64,000 nt of DNA from Pelagicoccus mobilis (GCF_016595505.1 NZ_JAENIL010000041.1:1-64000); one strand, 5' to 3'. Positions 18,916 through 28,744 are shown, counted from the first letter of the stretch. Numbers and translations: made by a program. Notes: generated from the sequence alone by a model not told the origin.

Positions 18916-21342
18916 ATGCTTGTAGGAAGAACAGTTATTTATGGGGGGGCGCTGTATGTCCGGCGCTTGTTTGCTGTGTACATATCGCTCGTAGGCGGAT
19001 CCTTCTGTCTTGCCGCTAGTGATGCTCAGGACCTCTTCGATCTTAGCTTCGAAGAACTGCTGAACGTAAAGATTACAACGGGCAGCCTGACTGATTTTGT
19101 TGCGAAGCATTCGCCTTCTGCGATCACAACGATCCAACGCGAGCAAATCGAGCTCTCGGCGGCCCGAAACATTGCCGGGGTTTTGGAGGAGCATGTGCCG
19201 GGAATGATGCTGATGACGCACACAGCTGGAGACAAGATTGGGATTCGCGGTTTAATTGCCGCTGAGAACTACAAGTTGCTGCTGCTTGTGAACGGGGTGA
19301 ACGTTACCAACAACGTTTACGAAGGCGCGATGATGGAGCTGGATCAATGGGAGCTTGGTGACATCGAGCGTATCGAGGTTGTGAGAGGTCCTGGTTCGGT
19401 CACGTATGGATCTGGCGCAATAGCAGGGGTGATCAACATCATCACAAAATCGGCGAGGGAAGTCTCCGGTGTAAGCGAGTGGAGTGTCTCCTATGTGCCG
19501 GAGTATCACGGCAAGGGATTCAGTTTTCAGGCGGCTAAGCAACTTGGCAGCTGGAGCTCTTACTTTTTTGGTTCCGTCCGCGAGTCGGACGGACTGCAGA
19601 ACCCAGACTATTTCCAACTGAGACCAGATGCGGCCTCCGATATTCGTTACGTTGGTAAGCGACCCACGGATGTTAAAGGGCCGCAGCCGTACCTAGGAGA
19701 CACTTTGGACGAGCCTCAGGTAAAATTACACTTAGATCTGGATGATGGGAGAAATTTTAGGGTTTGGGCGCGCTACACCGAATCCGGACAATCGCATACA
19801 TTCACTACGTATTCTGCTTTTTCGGATAAGGACGGTAATCTCGTTTCGGATACGCCGACGCGAAAACGCTCTATTCGGAATTTCGTGGTGAGCCCAGAGT
19901 ACGAATCGGAACTAAACGACAAGTGGGGATTGACGCTTCGAGCCAGCTTGGATGCGCAGGAGTATATTCGCTACGACTTCAGGAATGTAGATTGGCCAGA
20001 GGACCATCCTAACAATATTCGAGACTACGCGTTTTCTCAGGAGCGGCTTGTTGCCTCCGCTTTATTTGATTATGATGACGGTGAGTCTTTGAAGGTGGCG
20101 ACGGGCTTCGAGTATAACCGGACTGGCGTTCATGCTCCTTGGGGAAAGAACTCTGACCACATTTGGGTACGGGAAGGTCTACATTTGGTGAGTGATGCGG
20201 ATACGAGCATTTACCTCCAGTATCCTGATGCGTCGAGACGTCCCTCTCTGGATGCTCTGGAAGAGGTTGGTGGCGGATTGGACTTTGATACTTTTACACA
20301 GTTGAGCGAAGTCACCTACGACCTCCGAACTGGGGCGCGTATCGTCTATGCCCACCGTTTGGATTTTCCAGAGATTTCGGATACGATGTTTGCTCCGCGA
20401 TTGTCTTGGATAGCAGATTTCTCTGAGGAGAGCACGCTTCGCATTAGTGCACAGCGGTCTTTGCGAATGATGCCGTTACGGGCCCAGTATTTGTTTGATA
20501 AATACGACCGATCTGAATCGATGTCAGGTCGAGATCATGAGTCGCTCGATAGCTTGGAGGTCGCGTTCACAAAGTTAGTAAGTGATTCCTTCCTGTTGGA
20601 TGTGAATGCGTTTTACAACGATTCTGACACTGTTGGCTACACGGGACAGGATTTGCAGTTTCTTGGCGATTTGCAGTTGTGGGGTGTTGAGTTGCAGGGG
20701 CGGTTTCAGTGGGGAAACACAGAGCTTATAGTCAATCATTCGTATATCGACTTGCTCGATATGGCTATGAACCCGGAGCTAAAGACGGGAGAAAATCGTA
20801 ACAACATTTCGTTCTCGGACTATTTCTATTACACTGGAGGGGACGTTCCCATTCTATTGGAAAGCTACGGTAGTGGCTTGAATAACTGGTCTAACAATTC
20901 GACGCGTCTGATCGTCACTTCGAAATTCCTAGATGATCGATTGATCGTAAGGTTGTCGGCACGTATGAACTGGGACTATGAGGGATCATATGACGAGATT
21001 GAGATGTATCAACGAGCGTATGACACTTTTGATACCTCGAGTCTTGACGCAGACGACTTGGTTGCGTTCGAGAGACAACGGACCGAGTTCGAGCGAGAAC
21101 GGGGCTTTCTGGATGCGGAGGACGCTTACCAAAGTGACGTTCATTTCAATGCATCCCTAAGCTACCGCTGGGACCTGAAGCAATCGTCGGAGTTAGTCGC
21201 ATCGCTCTTTGTGGAAAATCTCTTTGGCGAGGAAAAGCGCTATCATGTTAGCACCGGTTCGAGCAATTATTACCCATCACGCCCAGTGTTCGTTGAGGAG
21301 CCCACGAGTGTTGGCTTGCGGGTTTCAGTTCGTTATCGTTAA
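18916..21342 (+). CDS. TonB-dependent outer-membrane receptor
   Basis: An 808-aa receptor. After a signal region (VRRLFAVYISLVGGSFCLAA), DLFDLSFEELLNVKITTGS precedes a plug domain (residues about 55-190; VNGVNVTNN, ERIEVVRGPGSVTYGSGAIAGVINIIT). A long 22-strand-type barrel then runs to the end. It resembles BtuB/colicin-receptor-like transporters with the 'DLSFEELLNV' lead rather than SusC. Its ligand cannot be read from sequence. It opens the accessory region, and its stop overlaps that of the convergent TIM-barrel gene by 4 nt. Confidence 0.92.
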   Translation: MLVGRTVIYGGALYVRRLFAVYISLVGGSFCLAASDAQDLFDLSFEELLNVKITTGSLTDFVAKHSPSAITTIQREQIELSAARNIAGVLEEHVPGMMLMTHTAGDKIGIRGLIAAENYKLLLLVNGVNVTNNVYEGAMMELDQWELGDIERIEVVRGPGSVTYGSGAIAGVINIITKSAREVSGVSEWSVSYVPEYHGKGFSFQAAKQLGSWSSYFFGSVRESDGLQNPDYFQLRPDAASDIRYVGKRPTDVKGPQPYLGDTLDEPQVKLHLDLDDGRNFRVWARYTESGQSHTFTTYSAFSDKDGNLVSDTPTRKRSIRNFVVSPEYESELNDKWGLTLRASLDAQEYIRYDFRNVDWPEDHPNNIRDYAFSQERLVASALFDYDDGESLKVATGFEYNRTGVHAPWGKNSDHIWVREGLHLVSDADTSIYLQYPDASRRPSLDALEEVGGGLDFDTFTQLSEVTYDLRTGARIVYAHRLDFPEISDTMFAPRLSWIADFSEESTLRISAQRSLRMMPLRAQYLFDKYDRSESMSGRDHESLDSLEVAFTKLVSDSFLLDVNAFYNDSDTVGYTGQDLQFLGDLQLWGVELQGRFQWGNTELIVNHSYIDLLDMAMNPELKTGENRNNISFSDYFYYTGGDVPILLESYGSGLNNWSNNSTRLIVTSKFLDDRLIVRLSARMNWDYEGSYDEIEMYQRAYDTFDTSSLDADDLVAFERQRTEFERERGFLDAEDAYQSDVHFNASLSYRWDLKQSSELVASLFVENLFGEEKRYHVSTGSSNYYPSRPVFVEEPTSVGLRVSVRYR

Positions 21343-22277
21343 GCCTCTTTCCAGAGGCGTTTGAATGTGGCGATGTCTTTTCTCATTGCCTCGTAGACTG
21401 CGTCGCGGCTGATGGATAGTTCTCGTTTCCCTTTATCCGCTCCTCCGAGATCGTATTCGTAGTGCATGGAGATGGGGACTTCGATGTTCGAGGTCTTGAG
21501 AAGGCGGAAGTATTTTTTGAAGTCTACCATGCCTTCTCCCAGCGGTGTATTGAAAAGTTTAGTACTGCTGCCTTTTCCTTCCCATCTGAAATCCTTGATC
21601 GCGATGGATCGGATGCGTGGGGATATGAGGCGGTAGCCGTTTGGCCAGGAGCGGCCTCCTTCGACTGTGGCGTGCCGGATATCGTACTGAGCTCCCATGT
21701 GGCTGGGAAGAGATCCTTGAAGGATTTTCCAAACCTCCCAGATGGAGGCTCCAACAAGGAACCCGGAGTGGTTTTGGTAGCAACCGGTAAGCCCCAGTTC
21801 TTTGTTGAGCTCGCCTAAGGCGACAATCTTTTGTCGGCAACGTTCGAGTGTCTCGGGGAGGGGCGACTCTTTGTTGTACCGATACCAGTTCATCCTGTAG
21901 TGGGTTATTCCTTCGCTTGCAGCGGTTTTGAGGACCAGTCGGTCGAGTGGCTTGGACGCGTCGTCCACGGCGGTCGTCATCATTTTTAGGTCGAGCCCTT
22001 CTGCTCGAACTGCCTCAGCTGCTCGAGGCAAATCCGTATCCACTTTTTCAGGAAGGACATGGCCGCGGGGGCGAACTGTTAGGTCGATCCCATCGAACCC
22101 GATCTCTTTTGCGACTTTGGCCATCTCTTGGTAGTCGAGAAACTGGAGATGCTTGGAGAAAAGGTTCAGTTTTGGGGGGCTGTTGTGCTTGGCCGCGCGA
22201 CTTGCGGAGGGGAGGATCGAGGCGGCAGTGAGCAAGGCTCCTGTCTTGAGAAAGGATCGGCGATTTTGGGGTATCAT
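21339..22277 (-). CDS. Tat-exported sugar phosphate isomerase/epimerase-like TIM barrel
   Basis: A 312-aa AP-endonuclease-2-type TIM barrel (xylose isomerase-like). The start carries a Tat-like signal (NRRSFLKTGALLTAASILPSAS) that ends before residue 32. The barrel has the usual family patterns: GFDGIDLTVRPRGHVLP near the front, YQNHSG with a metal-ligand His, and MHYEYDLGGA near the C-terminus. It is probably an isomerase or epimerase acting on a sugar in the periplasm, consistent with the polysaccharide-rich surroundings. The substrate is unknown. Confidence 0.88.
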   Translation of the reverse strand: MIPQNRRSFLKTGALLTAASILPSASRAAKHNSPPKLNLFSKHLQFLDYQEMAKVAKEIGFDGIDLTVRPRGHVLPEKVDTDLPRAAEAVRAEGLDLKMMTTAVDDASKPLDRLVLKTAASEGITHYRMNWYRYNKESPLPETLERCRQKIVALGELNKELGLTGCYQNHSGFLVGASIWEVWKILQGSLPSHMGAQYDIRHATVEGGRSWPNGYRLISPRIRSIAIKDFRWEGKGSSTKLFNTPLGEGMVDFKKYFRLLKTSNIEVPISMHYEYDLGGADKGKRELSISRDAVYEAMRKDIATFKRLWKEA

Positions 22278-22595
22278 CGATTTTTAGCGTAAGGCGATCA
22301 GGTGCGTCGGGTAAAGATTTGAGTCGTTGGAAGCTGCCTCAGTTTCCCGGTTGCGCTTCGAAAAAGACTCGAAACCTGAAATAGTGCGCTTTTGTTCCGC
22401 TGAATGTTCAAGGAAGGGCGAGAAAATCGAGTTTGAGAAGCTGTTTTGTAAGTCGCGATTCATGAGGAGGATATGTTCGAGAAGGCGAATTGTTTAACGG
22501 GGCTAGTGAGAAATACTTCTCTAATGGTTTGCTCTCGATCTAATTTTCCTAAATCAAGTCAGCGGTCAGTCAGTATATCTGCTGATGTCACATTA
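22278..22595. other. Gap before sulfatase gene, first part
   Basis: No gene is supported. It holds the presumed promoter of the minus-strand TIM-barrel gene. There is one short ORF at 22472-22603 with AGGAGG only 2 nt before its ATG, which I do not accept. The RNA-like unit follows directly. Confidence 0.5.
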
Positions 22596-22659
22596 GTTGT
22601 CTAACTAGCGGTAGCTAGACTTCTTGACCCGTCGATGCCGAGCGCGTCGGCGGGTTTTT
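22596..22659 (+). ncRNA. Candidate small RNA / attenuator unit, copy A
   Basis: A 64-nt unit whose first 26 nt are identical to 24791-24816, including a CTAGC-GGTA-GCTAG hairpin. It continues at 9 of 12 positions into a Rho-independent terminator (CCCGTCGATGC pairing with GCGTCGGCGGG through two G-U pairs, then five T). The stem sequence differs from copy B but remains fully paired. It could be a small RNA or a 5' leader attenuator of the sulfatase gene. No convincing promoter was found immediately upstream. Confidence 0.55.
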
Positions 22660-22798
22660 GGTTTTTGGGTAAGTTAGCTCCTTCTCCTTCGTTTCGAAAA
22701 TGAGCTCAAAGTTCTGACCAATAGTCTAATTGTGGCGTCCGGTGTTTGAGAATATAGTTTTGTTCTATATTTTGTCTTCGTTAACCCCATCTGCTGTT

Positions 22799-24616
22799 GT
22801 GACTCCTTTCTACCGAGCTCTGTTTGTCGGCCCCATTCTTTTTCTGCTATCCTACGCTCCTGTGTGTGTGGCGAAGGAGCGTCCTAACATTTTGATCGTT
22901 CTGACTGATGACCAGGGGCGAGATGATTTCGGTTATCGAAATCCGTATGTCTATGAAACGCCTTACTTGGACAGGCTTCGTTCCCAGTCGCTCGAGTTCA
23001 GCCGGTTTTACGTGAACCAGACTTGCGCGCCGACTCGGGCGAGTTTGTTGACGGGGCGCCACTTTTTGGAGACGGGCGTGTGGGGCGTGCATGGGGGCCA
23101 GGACTATCTGAATCTTGACGAGACTACCTTCGCCGAACGGCTCTTGGAATTGGGTTACGCGACAGCTTTTTATGGCAAGTGGCATAGCGGGAAGACTGAT
23201 GGTTACTTGCCTTGGGATAGGGGCTTTGAGGAAGGGGAGTTGGCCCATCTTTACAGGCATGAGAATGGCATCTTCTACACTCGAGAGGGGGAGGTGCGTA
23301 CAAAGGGGTGGACTGGGCGGTCCCTTGCGGAAAAGGCGTCGCAGTATTTGCGAGCTCGCTCGAAGGCCGGGGATGGCCGTCCGTTTTGCTTGTATCTCTC
23401 AATGTTGGCTCCGCATGGGCCATGGTATGCTCCTGAGGAGAGGGTAACGAAGTATAGGAAACGTGGATACTCGAAGTCGTTAGCCGAGTTTGCGGGAATG
23501 ATCGAGGAGCTCGATGGGAACATTGGGCGTGTTTTGGAAGCGTTGGATGAATCGGGATTGGCTGATGATACGGTTGTTCTCTTCTTTTCCGACAATGGTC
23601 CGATCATGAACTCGGGTCGCAAGGACATGGCGGATCATGTGGGGAAGGATTGGGAACTGCGAAACCCGAGCCAGTTGAGGGGAAACAAAGGAACGGTTTA
23701 TGAGAATGGCGTTCGAGTGCCCTTGTTCGCACGTTGGCCGGGGCGGATTCGTGCAGGAGAGTCGACGCAACTCTCTCATGTGGTGGACATCTTTCCGACT
23801 CTTCTGGAGCTGGCTGGGGAAAGGCCGGATGCGCGGAAGGGGGACGCTCCTTTGCGTGGTCACTCTCTGCTACCTGTTATGCTGCATGGGGCGGAGCTGC
23901 CCCCTCGCTCTTTGTTCATCGCTTCTGACCATGCTCAGGTTCCCGGTGGGCGTCATCGTTACGACTTTTTGAGTAGCGCTAAGTTGCTAGAGGGTGAAGT
24001 GCAGGATTTGGCTTTGCGTGAGGGAAATCGAAAGCTTGTTAGGCGTGGCGGGAGGATCGAGTTGTTTGACATTGAGAACGATCCGAGCGAGTTGAGGGAT
24101 CTTTCAAAGGTCGAGCCGGAGGTGAGCGAACGGATGAGTCGCCAACTGTTGGATACGTTTGAATCCATCCGTGACTCCGGACGTGCGTTCCAAGCCCCGG
24201 TTTTTCGAATCGGGGTGGATGAAGACCGGGCGAGCTTCGTGTTCGCATGCGCTCCGAGCGAGCTGTATGGGTCAGTCAAATACGGTAGCCACGCCACGAC
24301 GGGGTGGGCTCGGGTGGGCGATGGGCAGGCGCATCGTGTCGATGTCGTTCAAGAGGGCTGGTTCTCGGTGATTCTTCACGTGGCAGGGGGAAAGAAAGGG
24401 GCTCGAGTGAAGATCGAGGTCGGAAAGTCGAGTCTCGTAGGAGATTTGACGGAGGGAAATCGCACCAAGCTTGGCCGCATTTATTTGGCGAAGGGAGATG
24501 GCGTCTTGAGCTGTGTATTGAAGTCTCTTTCTGCGGATGGTGGGGTGTTCGAGTCGCTTAAGGCGATTGAATTTATCGGGGACGGGGCGACGCAGGGCGC
24601 TTTTTATTCCTTCTAG
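22799..24616 (+). CDS. Sulfatase (S1 family, formylglycine-type)
   Basis: A 605-aa secreted sulfatase. I prefer the GTG at 22799, which yields a signal peptide (TPFYRALFVGPILFLLSYAPVCVA). A TTG at 22730 would add 23 residues. The formylglycine cysteine lies in CAPTRASLLTG at about residue 76, after the metal-binding TDDQGRDD. GKWHSGK, SDNGP and a C-terminal alkaline-phosphatase-fold segment follow. After about residue 430 an extra beta-rich module (RASFVFACAPSELYGS, TGWARVG) extends the chain and may bind carbohydrate. It removes sulfate esters from a glycan and needs a formylglycine-generating enzyme, not seen here. Two RNA-like units flank it. Confidence 0.9.
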   Translation: MTPFYRALFVGPILFLLSYAPVCVAKERPNILIVLTDDQGRDDFGYRNPYVYETPYLDRLRSQSLEFSRFYVNQTCAPTRASLLTGRHFLETGVWGVHGGQDYLNLDETTFAERLLELGYATAFYGKWHSGKTDGYLPWDRGFEEGELAHLYRHENGIFYTREGEVRTKGWTGRSLAEKASQYLRARSKAGDGRPFCLYLSMLAPHGPWYAPEERVTKYRKRGYSKSLAEFAGMIEELDGNIGRVLEALDESGLADDTVVLFFSDNGPIMNSGRKDMADHVGKDWELRNPSQLRGNKGTVYENGVRVPLFARWPGRIRAGESTQLSHVVDIFPTLLELAGERPDARKGDAPLRGHSLLPVMLHGAELPPRSLFIASDHAQVPGGRHRYDFLSSAKLLEGEVQDLALREGNRKLVRRGGRIELFDIENDPSELRDLSKVEPEVSERMSRQLLDTFESIRDSGRAFQAPVFRIGVDEDRASFVFACAPSELYGSVKYGSHATTGWARVGDGQAHRVDVVQEGWFSVILHVAGGKKGARVKIEVGKSSLVGDLTEGNRTKLGRIYLAKGDGVLSCVLKSLSADGGVFESLKAIEFIGDGATQGAFYSF

Positions 24617-24790
24617 AGTGATTGATGGTTGAGCGCAGGTTGATTTCTCTGAGCGAGAAAATAACTCAATTTAAGGGTAATGGGTATCATTGTGGCATGC
24701 CTGTCTTTTCGCTATTTTGCTCTAATAATATGACGATTTCCAACTTTGCTCGATTCTTTCAATTTAGTAACGGGCTGCGAGTCGCTTTAG
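24617..24790. other. Gap after sulfatase gene
   Basis: An A/T-rich stretch with no supported gene. A short ORF from 24622 starts with a poor codon and has no homology I recognise. The RNA-like copy B follows. Confidence 0.5.
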
Positions 24791-24854
24791 GTTGTCTAAC
24801 TAGCGGTAGCTAGACTGCTTAGCCCGTCCTCGAGTAACCGAGGACGGGCCTTTT
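24791..24854 (+). ncRNA. Candidate small RNA / attenuator unit, copy B
   Basis: The second 64-nt unit, sharing the 26-nt block with copy A and ending in a perfect terminator stem (GCCCGTCCTCG with CGAGGACGGGC, loop AGTAAC, then CTTTT). It lies 174 bp after the sulfatase stop and about 293 bp before the large TonB receptor gene. It could end sulfatase transcripts, be a 3'-UTR-derived RNA, or be free-standing. Confidence 0.55.
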
Positions 24855-25040
24855 CTTGCTTAGAAAAATGTGGAAAGGAGATTTCAGGAGTCTTGTGGGG
24901 GCCTGTCGCAAAAACTCCTAAATTTAGGTGTGAAAATTAAAGAATGAGAATTGGTGCGAAAATTAGCACAATTGAGCGACAATCAGCCTCATTGAGAGAA
25001 AGCTGGGGGTTTGTTAGTCTCGATACTGAGTTAAGAAAAA

Positions 25041-25147
25041 CTACCCCAACATGCATCCCTTATGCAGGCGCCATGTGTGCCCAACTTCATCGTGTCTGCA
25101 TTGCAGTGGTTTGGGGGTAACTCGGTAACAAGAACTAACCCAAAACC
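25041..25147 (+). promoter_or_regulatory. Structured 5' leader of the TonB receptor gene
   Basis: TACCCCAA (25042-25049) can pair with TTGGGGGTA (25111-25119). The same G-rich strand, as GGTTTGGG (25108-25115), can instead pair with CCCAAAACC (25139-25147), which abuts the start codon. TGCAT/ATGCA (25052-25066) forms an inner hairpin. The two large pairings exclude each other, so this could be a translational switch. No Shine-Dalgarno is visible. The stretch 24855-25040 shows nothing clear. Confidence 0.4.
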
Positions 25148-28100
25148 ATGACTAGAAAAACCCACCCTAATAGTGTGCGGAGTCGATCCATTATGCGTGG
25201 AATCGGTTCGGTCTCACTCGGAGCGGCGCTCATTGCTCCCTCGCTTCTTCTTGCTCAAGAGGATGAAGAGGAAGAGGTCTTCGAACTCTCTCCATTTACT
25301 GTAGATGGTTCTCAAGATGAAGGCTACCGTGCTACCAGTACTCTTGCTGGTTCACGTATTCGAACTGATCTGAAGGACGTCGGCGCAGCTGTCACCGTTA
25401 TCACCAAGGAGTTTCTTGATGATCTTGGCGCTGTCGATAACGAGACTTTGCTCGCCTACACGCCAAGTATGGAAGTTGGCGGTACCCACGGAAATTTCAG
25501 TGGCGCTAGCGGCGATAGCAACTTGAGCGAGCGTGACACGTTCAACAATCCGAACGGAAACACTCGTGTCCGTGGATTGGCTCGTGCTGACAATACAAGG
25601 AACTTCTTCCTCTCGGATGTACCGTGGGATGGATACGTTGTCGATCGTGTGGACATGTCGCGCGGTCCGAGTGCGATCCTCTTCGGACTCGGTAGCCCAG
25701 CAGGTGTCATCAACGCCACGACACAAGATGCGAACTTCAGTGATGAGAAAAAACTGGAGCTGAAATTCAGCAAGTACGGTAGCATGCGAGCAATGGCTCG
25801 TACGAACTTCGTTCTTATCGAGGATCAGCTGGCAGCCAAGGTCGCTGTCGTCAGTGATCGCCAGAAGTTCCGTCAGGATCCTGCATTCGACGATCGTGAG
25901 CGAATCTATCTTGCTGCGAAGTGGAAGCCGAACTTCTTGAACGGCGACGGTAAACGCTTCTCTTTGAAGGGGAACTTCGAGCACGGTAACGTAAGAAGTA
26001 ACCGTCCGCGTGTCCTAACGCCAAAGGACCACATCACGCCATTTTTCAATCCGGTTGGTCGTGATGAAGATGGCAACTATCCGGCGACTCCAGGCGTAGG
26101 AAAGGGAGTCTTTGACCCTGCTCTCGTTCGCTTGGGTGAGCTCGATGAGCTGGGGCATGGTCAGCTGAACAAGGAAGTGAACGTAAATGGCGAGGATATG
26201 CTGAATCCTTACTGGACTCCGGTTCTTGGAAACTACGCTCAGCTCTTTGGTGGACCTCTCTTCGTCTACGACACTCCAGGAGGAGGTCTTGATCGCGTTC
26301 TCATAACCGAGCCACATTTCCGTGGAGCTCTTGGTCCTGATGGTGAAGTTGATGACGCCTTCGACAATTACCCGTACACGAGAATGACCTCGATTGGTGG
26401 ATACGGTGGCTATGCCAACAACGTTCAACTGCCTGGATACGAATTCGGACTCTACAAAGACTACCATTTGAGTGATCCATCGATCTTCAACTTCTACAAC
26501 AAGTTGATCGATGGTCCCAACAAGAACGAGTGGTCTGATTGGGATGCTTTGAATCTCAGCCTGGAGCAAACCTTCCTGAACGATAAGGTAGGTTTCGAAA
26601 TATCTTACTACGATCAGCAGTACACTGAAGGTCGTGTGAGCCTCAGCACTAAGGACGCAATCTATGTGGATACAAACAGCCACTTGGCAGATGGATCGGT
26701 AAACCCGAATGCTGGACGCCCGTTTATCTCGGATGCGTTCCAAAGTGGAAACCGATTCGCTACCAAGGATCGTGATTCTTACCGTATTACCGCGTTCGCC
26801 GAATACGATTTCCGAGATCACTCTGAAGGTTGGTTAGCTCGTATTTTTGGCAAGCATCGCGTCAATGCAGTGAAGTCGGAGGAGAATGTATTTACGGATA
26901 CGCGTTCTTTCCATCGCTACCGCATGGAAGAGGCTTACTACGAGTACACAGGCGCTGTGCGTTGGTCAGATAATGCGAATCAGCCAAACACCACCCACTA
27001 CATCGGACCGGCCTTGTTTGATTACGATTCTGCAGCTGGCTTGAATCTTTCCAATCTGACCGGGATGCAGTTGCTCCCATCCACTGCGGATGTTCGCTAC
27101 TTCGATACAACTTGGACTGCCAATGTTGATCCTGGCGCTGAGTGGATCACTCCTGACGGCGATGTTAGCACTCAGTCCGAAAACTGGGATAACTATGCCG
27201 GTTGGACTACGCGTTCCTTTGGCGTGGTCGATGCCCTCCAGGGGGACAACATGGATACAATGACGGGCAATGCGAATTTGTCTGAACTCACTGTCCAATC
27301 TGAAGTCGCTGTATGGCAAGGTTGGTTCCTCAACGACTCTATCGTTGGTATGTACGGTGTAAGAACGGATGATACTTCCTCCAATGTGTTTGGAGCTCCA
27401 CGTATCGAACCTGATTCGCCTGAAGCGATTGCTGGCGGGCCTGTCGGCTTTGTTGACGTGAGCCCTGAGGTGTACCGCTTTACCGCTGATCCACGTGAGG
27501 ATTCCAAATCATCCACCAGCTATAGCATCGTGACTCACGTCGACGCGCTTCCTGGCATGGATTGGTTGCCGGTGAATGTCAGCCTCAGCTACAACGAGTC
27601 GGAGAACTTCCAGCCTGCCGCTTCTCGCGTAGACATGTTCGGGCATCCGTTGGATGTACCAACAGGTGACACTGTAGACAAGGCGATCAGCATCTCTACC
27701 AAGGACCGCAAGTACTCCCTCAAGATTACAGATTATGAGACAACCTCAAATCTCAGCAACTCCTCATACATCCCTGGTACTTGGATGGTCGGACGCTTTG
27801 TTGCTTGGGGTGAAAACTGGGCCAACGTTCACCAGTACAATATCGACAATGGTTGGACGCTCGCCGGCGTAGGAGACAAGAAGGCTTGGCGCTGGAACAT
27901 GAAGAATCCAGACGGTATCTTCGACCAGGAGTTCGAGGACAAGGCGATCGCAGACTGGCGTGACTTCGTTGACGCGATTCACACCGAGTTTCCTGATTAT
28001 ACCGAGGCCTGGAGTCTCGATGATCCGGGAGGCGAGCCGAAGTTCTATCACACGATCGATCCGGCTGGTTTGACCTACACCCAGGACGCAGTTTCCAAGG

Positions 28101-28744
28101 GCCGGGAATACGAATTCCATGCACGTATCAACGACAACTGGAACCTAACCTTCAACGCTGCCCAAACACACGCTGTTCGTAAGAATGTTGGGGGTGAGGC
28201 GATGATCGAGTGGGTAGCGTTCGTGGATAAGTGGTTCAATGAAACCAACGCGGGCGACATCCGTATTTGGTCCGGTGGCGGTCCGTCTATCAAGCAGACA
28301 TGGCAAAGCGCGTTCCGTTCGAACTATGCCCTTACTGAGCTACTCGAATCGACTGCGAGTTCCGAGTTGCGTGAGTGGCGCTTTAACGCGGTGACTCGCT
28401 ATGGATTCAAGGACGGTCGTCTGAAAGGCCTGAACATTGGTGGTGCAGTGCGTTGGGGTGATGATCCGATCCTTGGATACGCTCCGATCGAGACCGAAGA
28501 TGGCTCCCTGAGCTACGATTTGGATAACCCATACATGGGGCCAGACGATACGCAGATCGACTTCTTCACCAACTACACGAAGAAGCTAAAGAACGGTACT
28601 CGCTGGAAGATGCAGCTCAACATTCGTAACCTCTTCGCTGACGACAAGTTGATCCCGTTGAGTGTTCAACCGGACGGAACTCCAGCAGGATTCCGCATCC
28701 CGTCCGACCGCACTTGGTCGATCACCAACACCTTCGACTTCTAG
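25148..28744 (+). CDS. Large TonB-dependent receptor (Opitutia type)
   Basis: A 1198-aa outer-membrane transporter. A signal peptide (about 36 aa, to SLLLAQ) is followed by an acidic stretch and a TonB-box-like EVFELSPFTV. The plug domain covers about residues 55-200 (GSRIRTDLKDVGAAVTVITK, VDRVDMSRGPSAILFGLGSP) and a long barrel ends in WSITNTFDF with the C-terminal phenylalanine. This N-terminal pattern is typical of the expanded receptor family of Opitutia. Its position after a sulfatase gene and ahead of galactanase genes suggests uptake of algal oligosaccharides, though no SusD-like lipoprotein accompanies it. Its codons favour C- and T-ending forms of highly expressed genes. Confidence 0.95.
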   Translation: MTRKTHPNSVRSRSIMRGIGSVSLGAALIAPSLLLAQEDEEEEVFELSPFTVDGSQDEGYRATSTLAGSRIRTDLKDVGAAVTVITKEFLDDLGAVDNETLLAYTPSMEVGGTHGNFSGASGDSNLSERDTFNNPNGNTRVRGLARADNTRNFFLSDVPWDGYVVDRVDMSRGPSAILFGLGSPAGVINATTQDANFSDEKKLELKFSKYGSMRAMARTNFVLIEDQLAAKVAVVSDRQKFRQDPAFDDRERIYLAAKWKPNFLNGDGKRFSLKGNFEHGNVRSNRPRVLTPKDHITPFFNPVGRDEDGNYPATPGVGKGVFDPALVRLGELDELGHGQLNKEVNVNGEDMLNPYWTPVLGNYAQLFGGPLFVYDTPGGGLDRVLITEPHFRGALGPDGEVDDAFDNYPYTRMTSIGGYGGYANNVQLPGYEFGLYKDYHLSDPSIFNFYNKLIDGPNKNEWSDWDALNLSLEQTFLNDKVGFEISYYDQQYTEGRVSLSTKDAIYVDTNSHLADGSVNPNAGRPFISDAFQSGNRFATKDRDSYRITAFAEYDFRDHSEGWLARIFGKHRVNAVKSEENVFTDTRSFHRYRMEEAYYEYTGAVRWSDNANQPNTTHYIGPALFDYDSAAGLNLSNLTGMQLLPSTADVRYFDTTWTANVDPGAEWITPDGDVSTQSENWDNYAGWTTRSFGVVDALQGDNMDTMTGNANLSELTVQSEVAVWQGWFLNDSIVGMYGVRTDDTSSNVFGAPRIEPDSPEAIAGGPVGFVDVSPEVYRFTADPREDSKSSTSYSIVTHVDALPGMDWLPVNVSLSYNESENFQPAASRVDMFGHPLDVPTGDTVDKAISISTKDRKYSLKITDYETTSNLSNSSYIPGTWMVGRFVAWGENWANVHQYNIDNGWTLAGVGDKKAWRWNMKNPDGIFDQEFEDKAIADWRDFVDAIHTEFPDYTEAWSLDDPGGEPKFYHTIDPAGLTYTQDAVSKGREYEFHARINDNWNLTFNAAQTHAVRKNVGGEAMIEWVAFVDKWFNETNAGDIRIWSGGGPSIKQTWQSAFRSNYALTELLESTASSELREWRFNAVTRYGFKDGRLKGLNIGGAVRWGDDPILGYAPIETEDGSLSYDLDNPYMGPDDTQIDFFTNYTKKLKNGTRWKMQLNIRNLFADDKLIPLSVQPDGTPAGFRIPSDRTWSITNTFDF

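Noticed and set aside
22472-22603. Short ORF of 43 codons with AGGAGG just ahead of its ATG
   Set aside because: The spacing of 2 nt is too short for initiation, the protein resembles nothing, and no equivalent frame exists at the second RNA-like unit.
22596-22621. Resemblance of GTCTAAC and GCTAGAC to integron attC core sites
   Set aside because: The unit is far too short for an attC site, the right core is not GTTRRRY, and no integrase is present.
24622-24813. 63-codon ORF after the sulfatase gene
   Set aside because: TTG start without ribosome-binding site, no homology, and it runs into the RNA-like unit.
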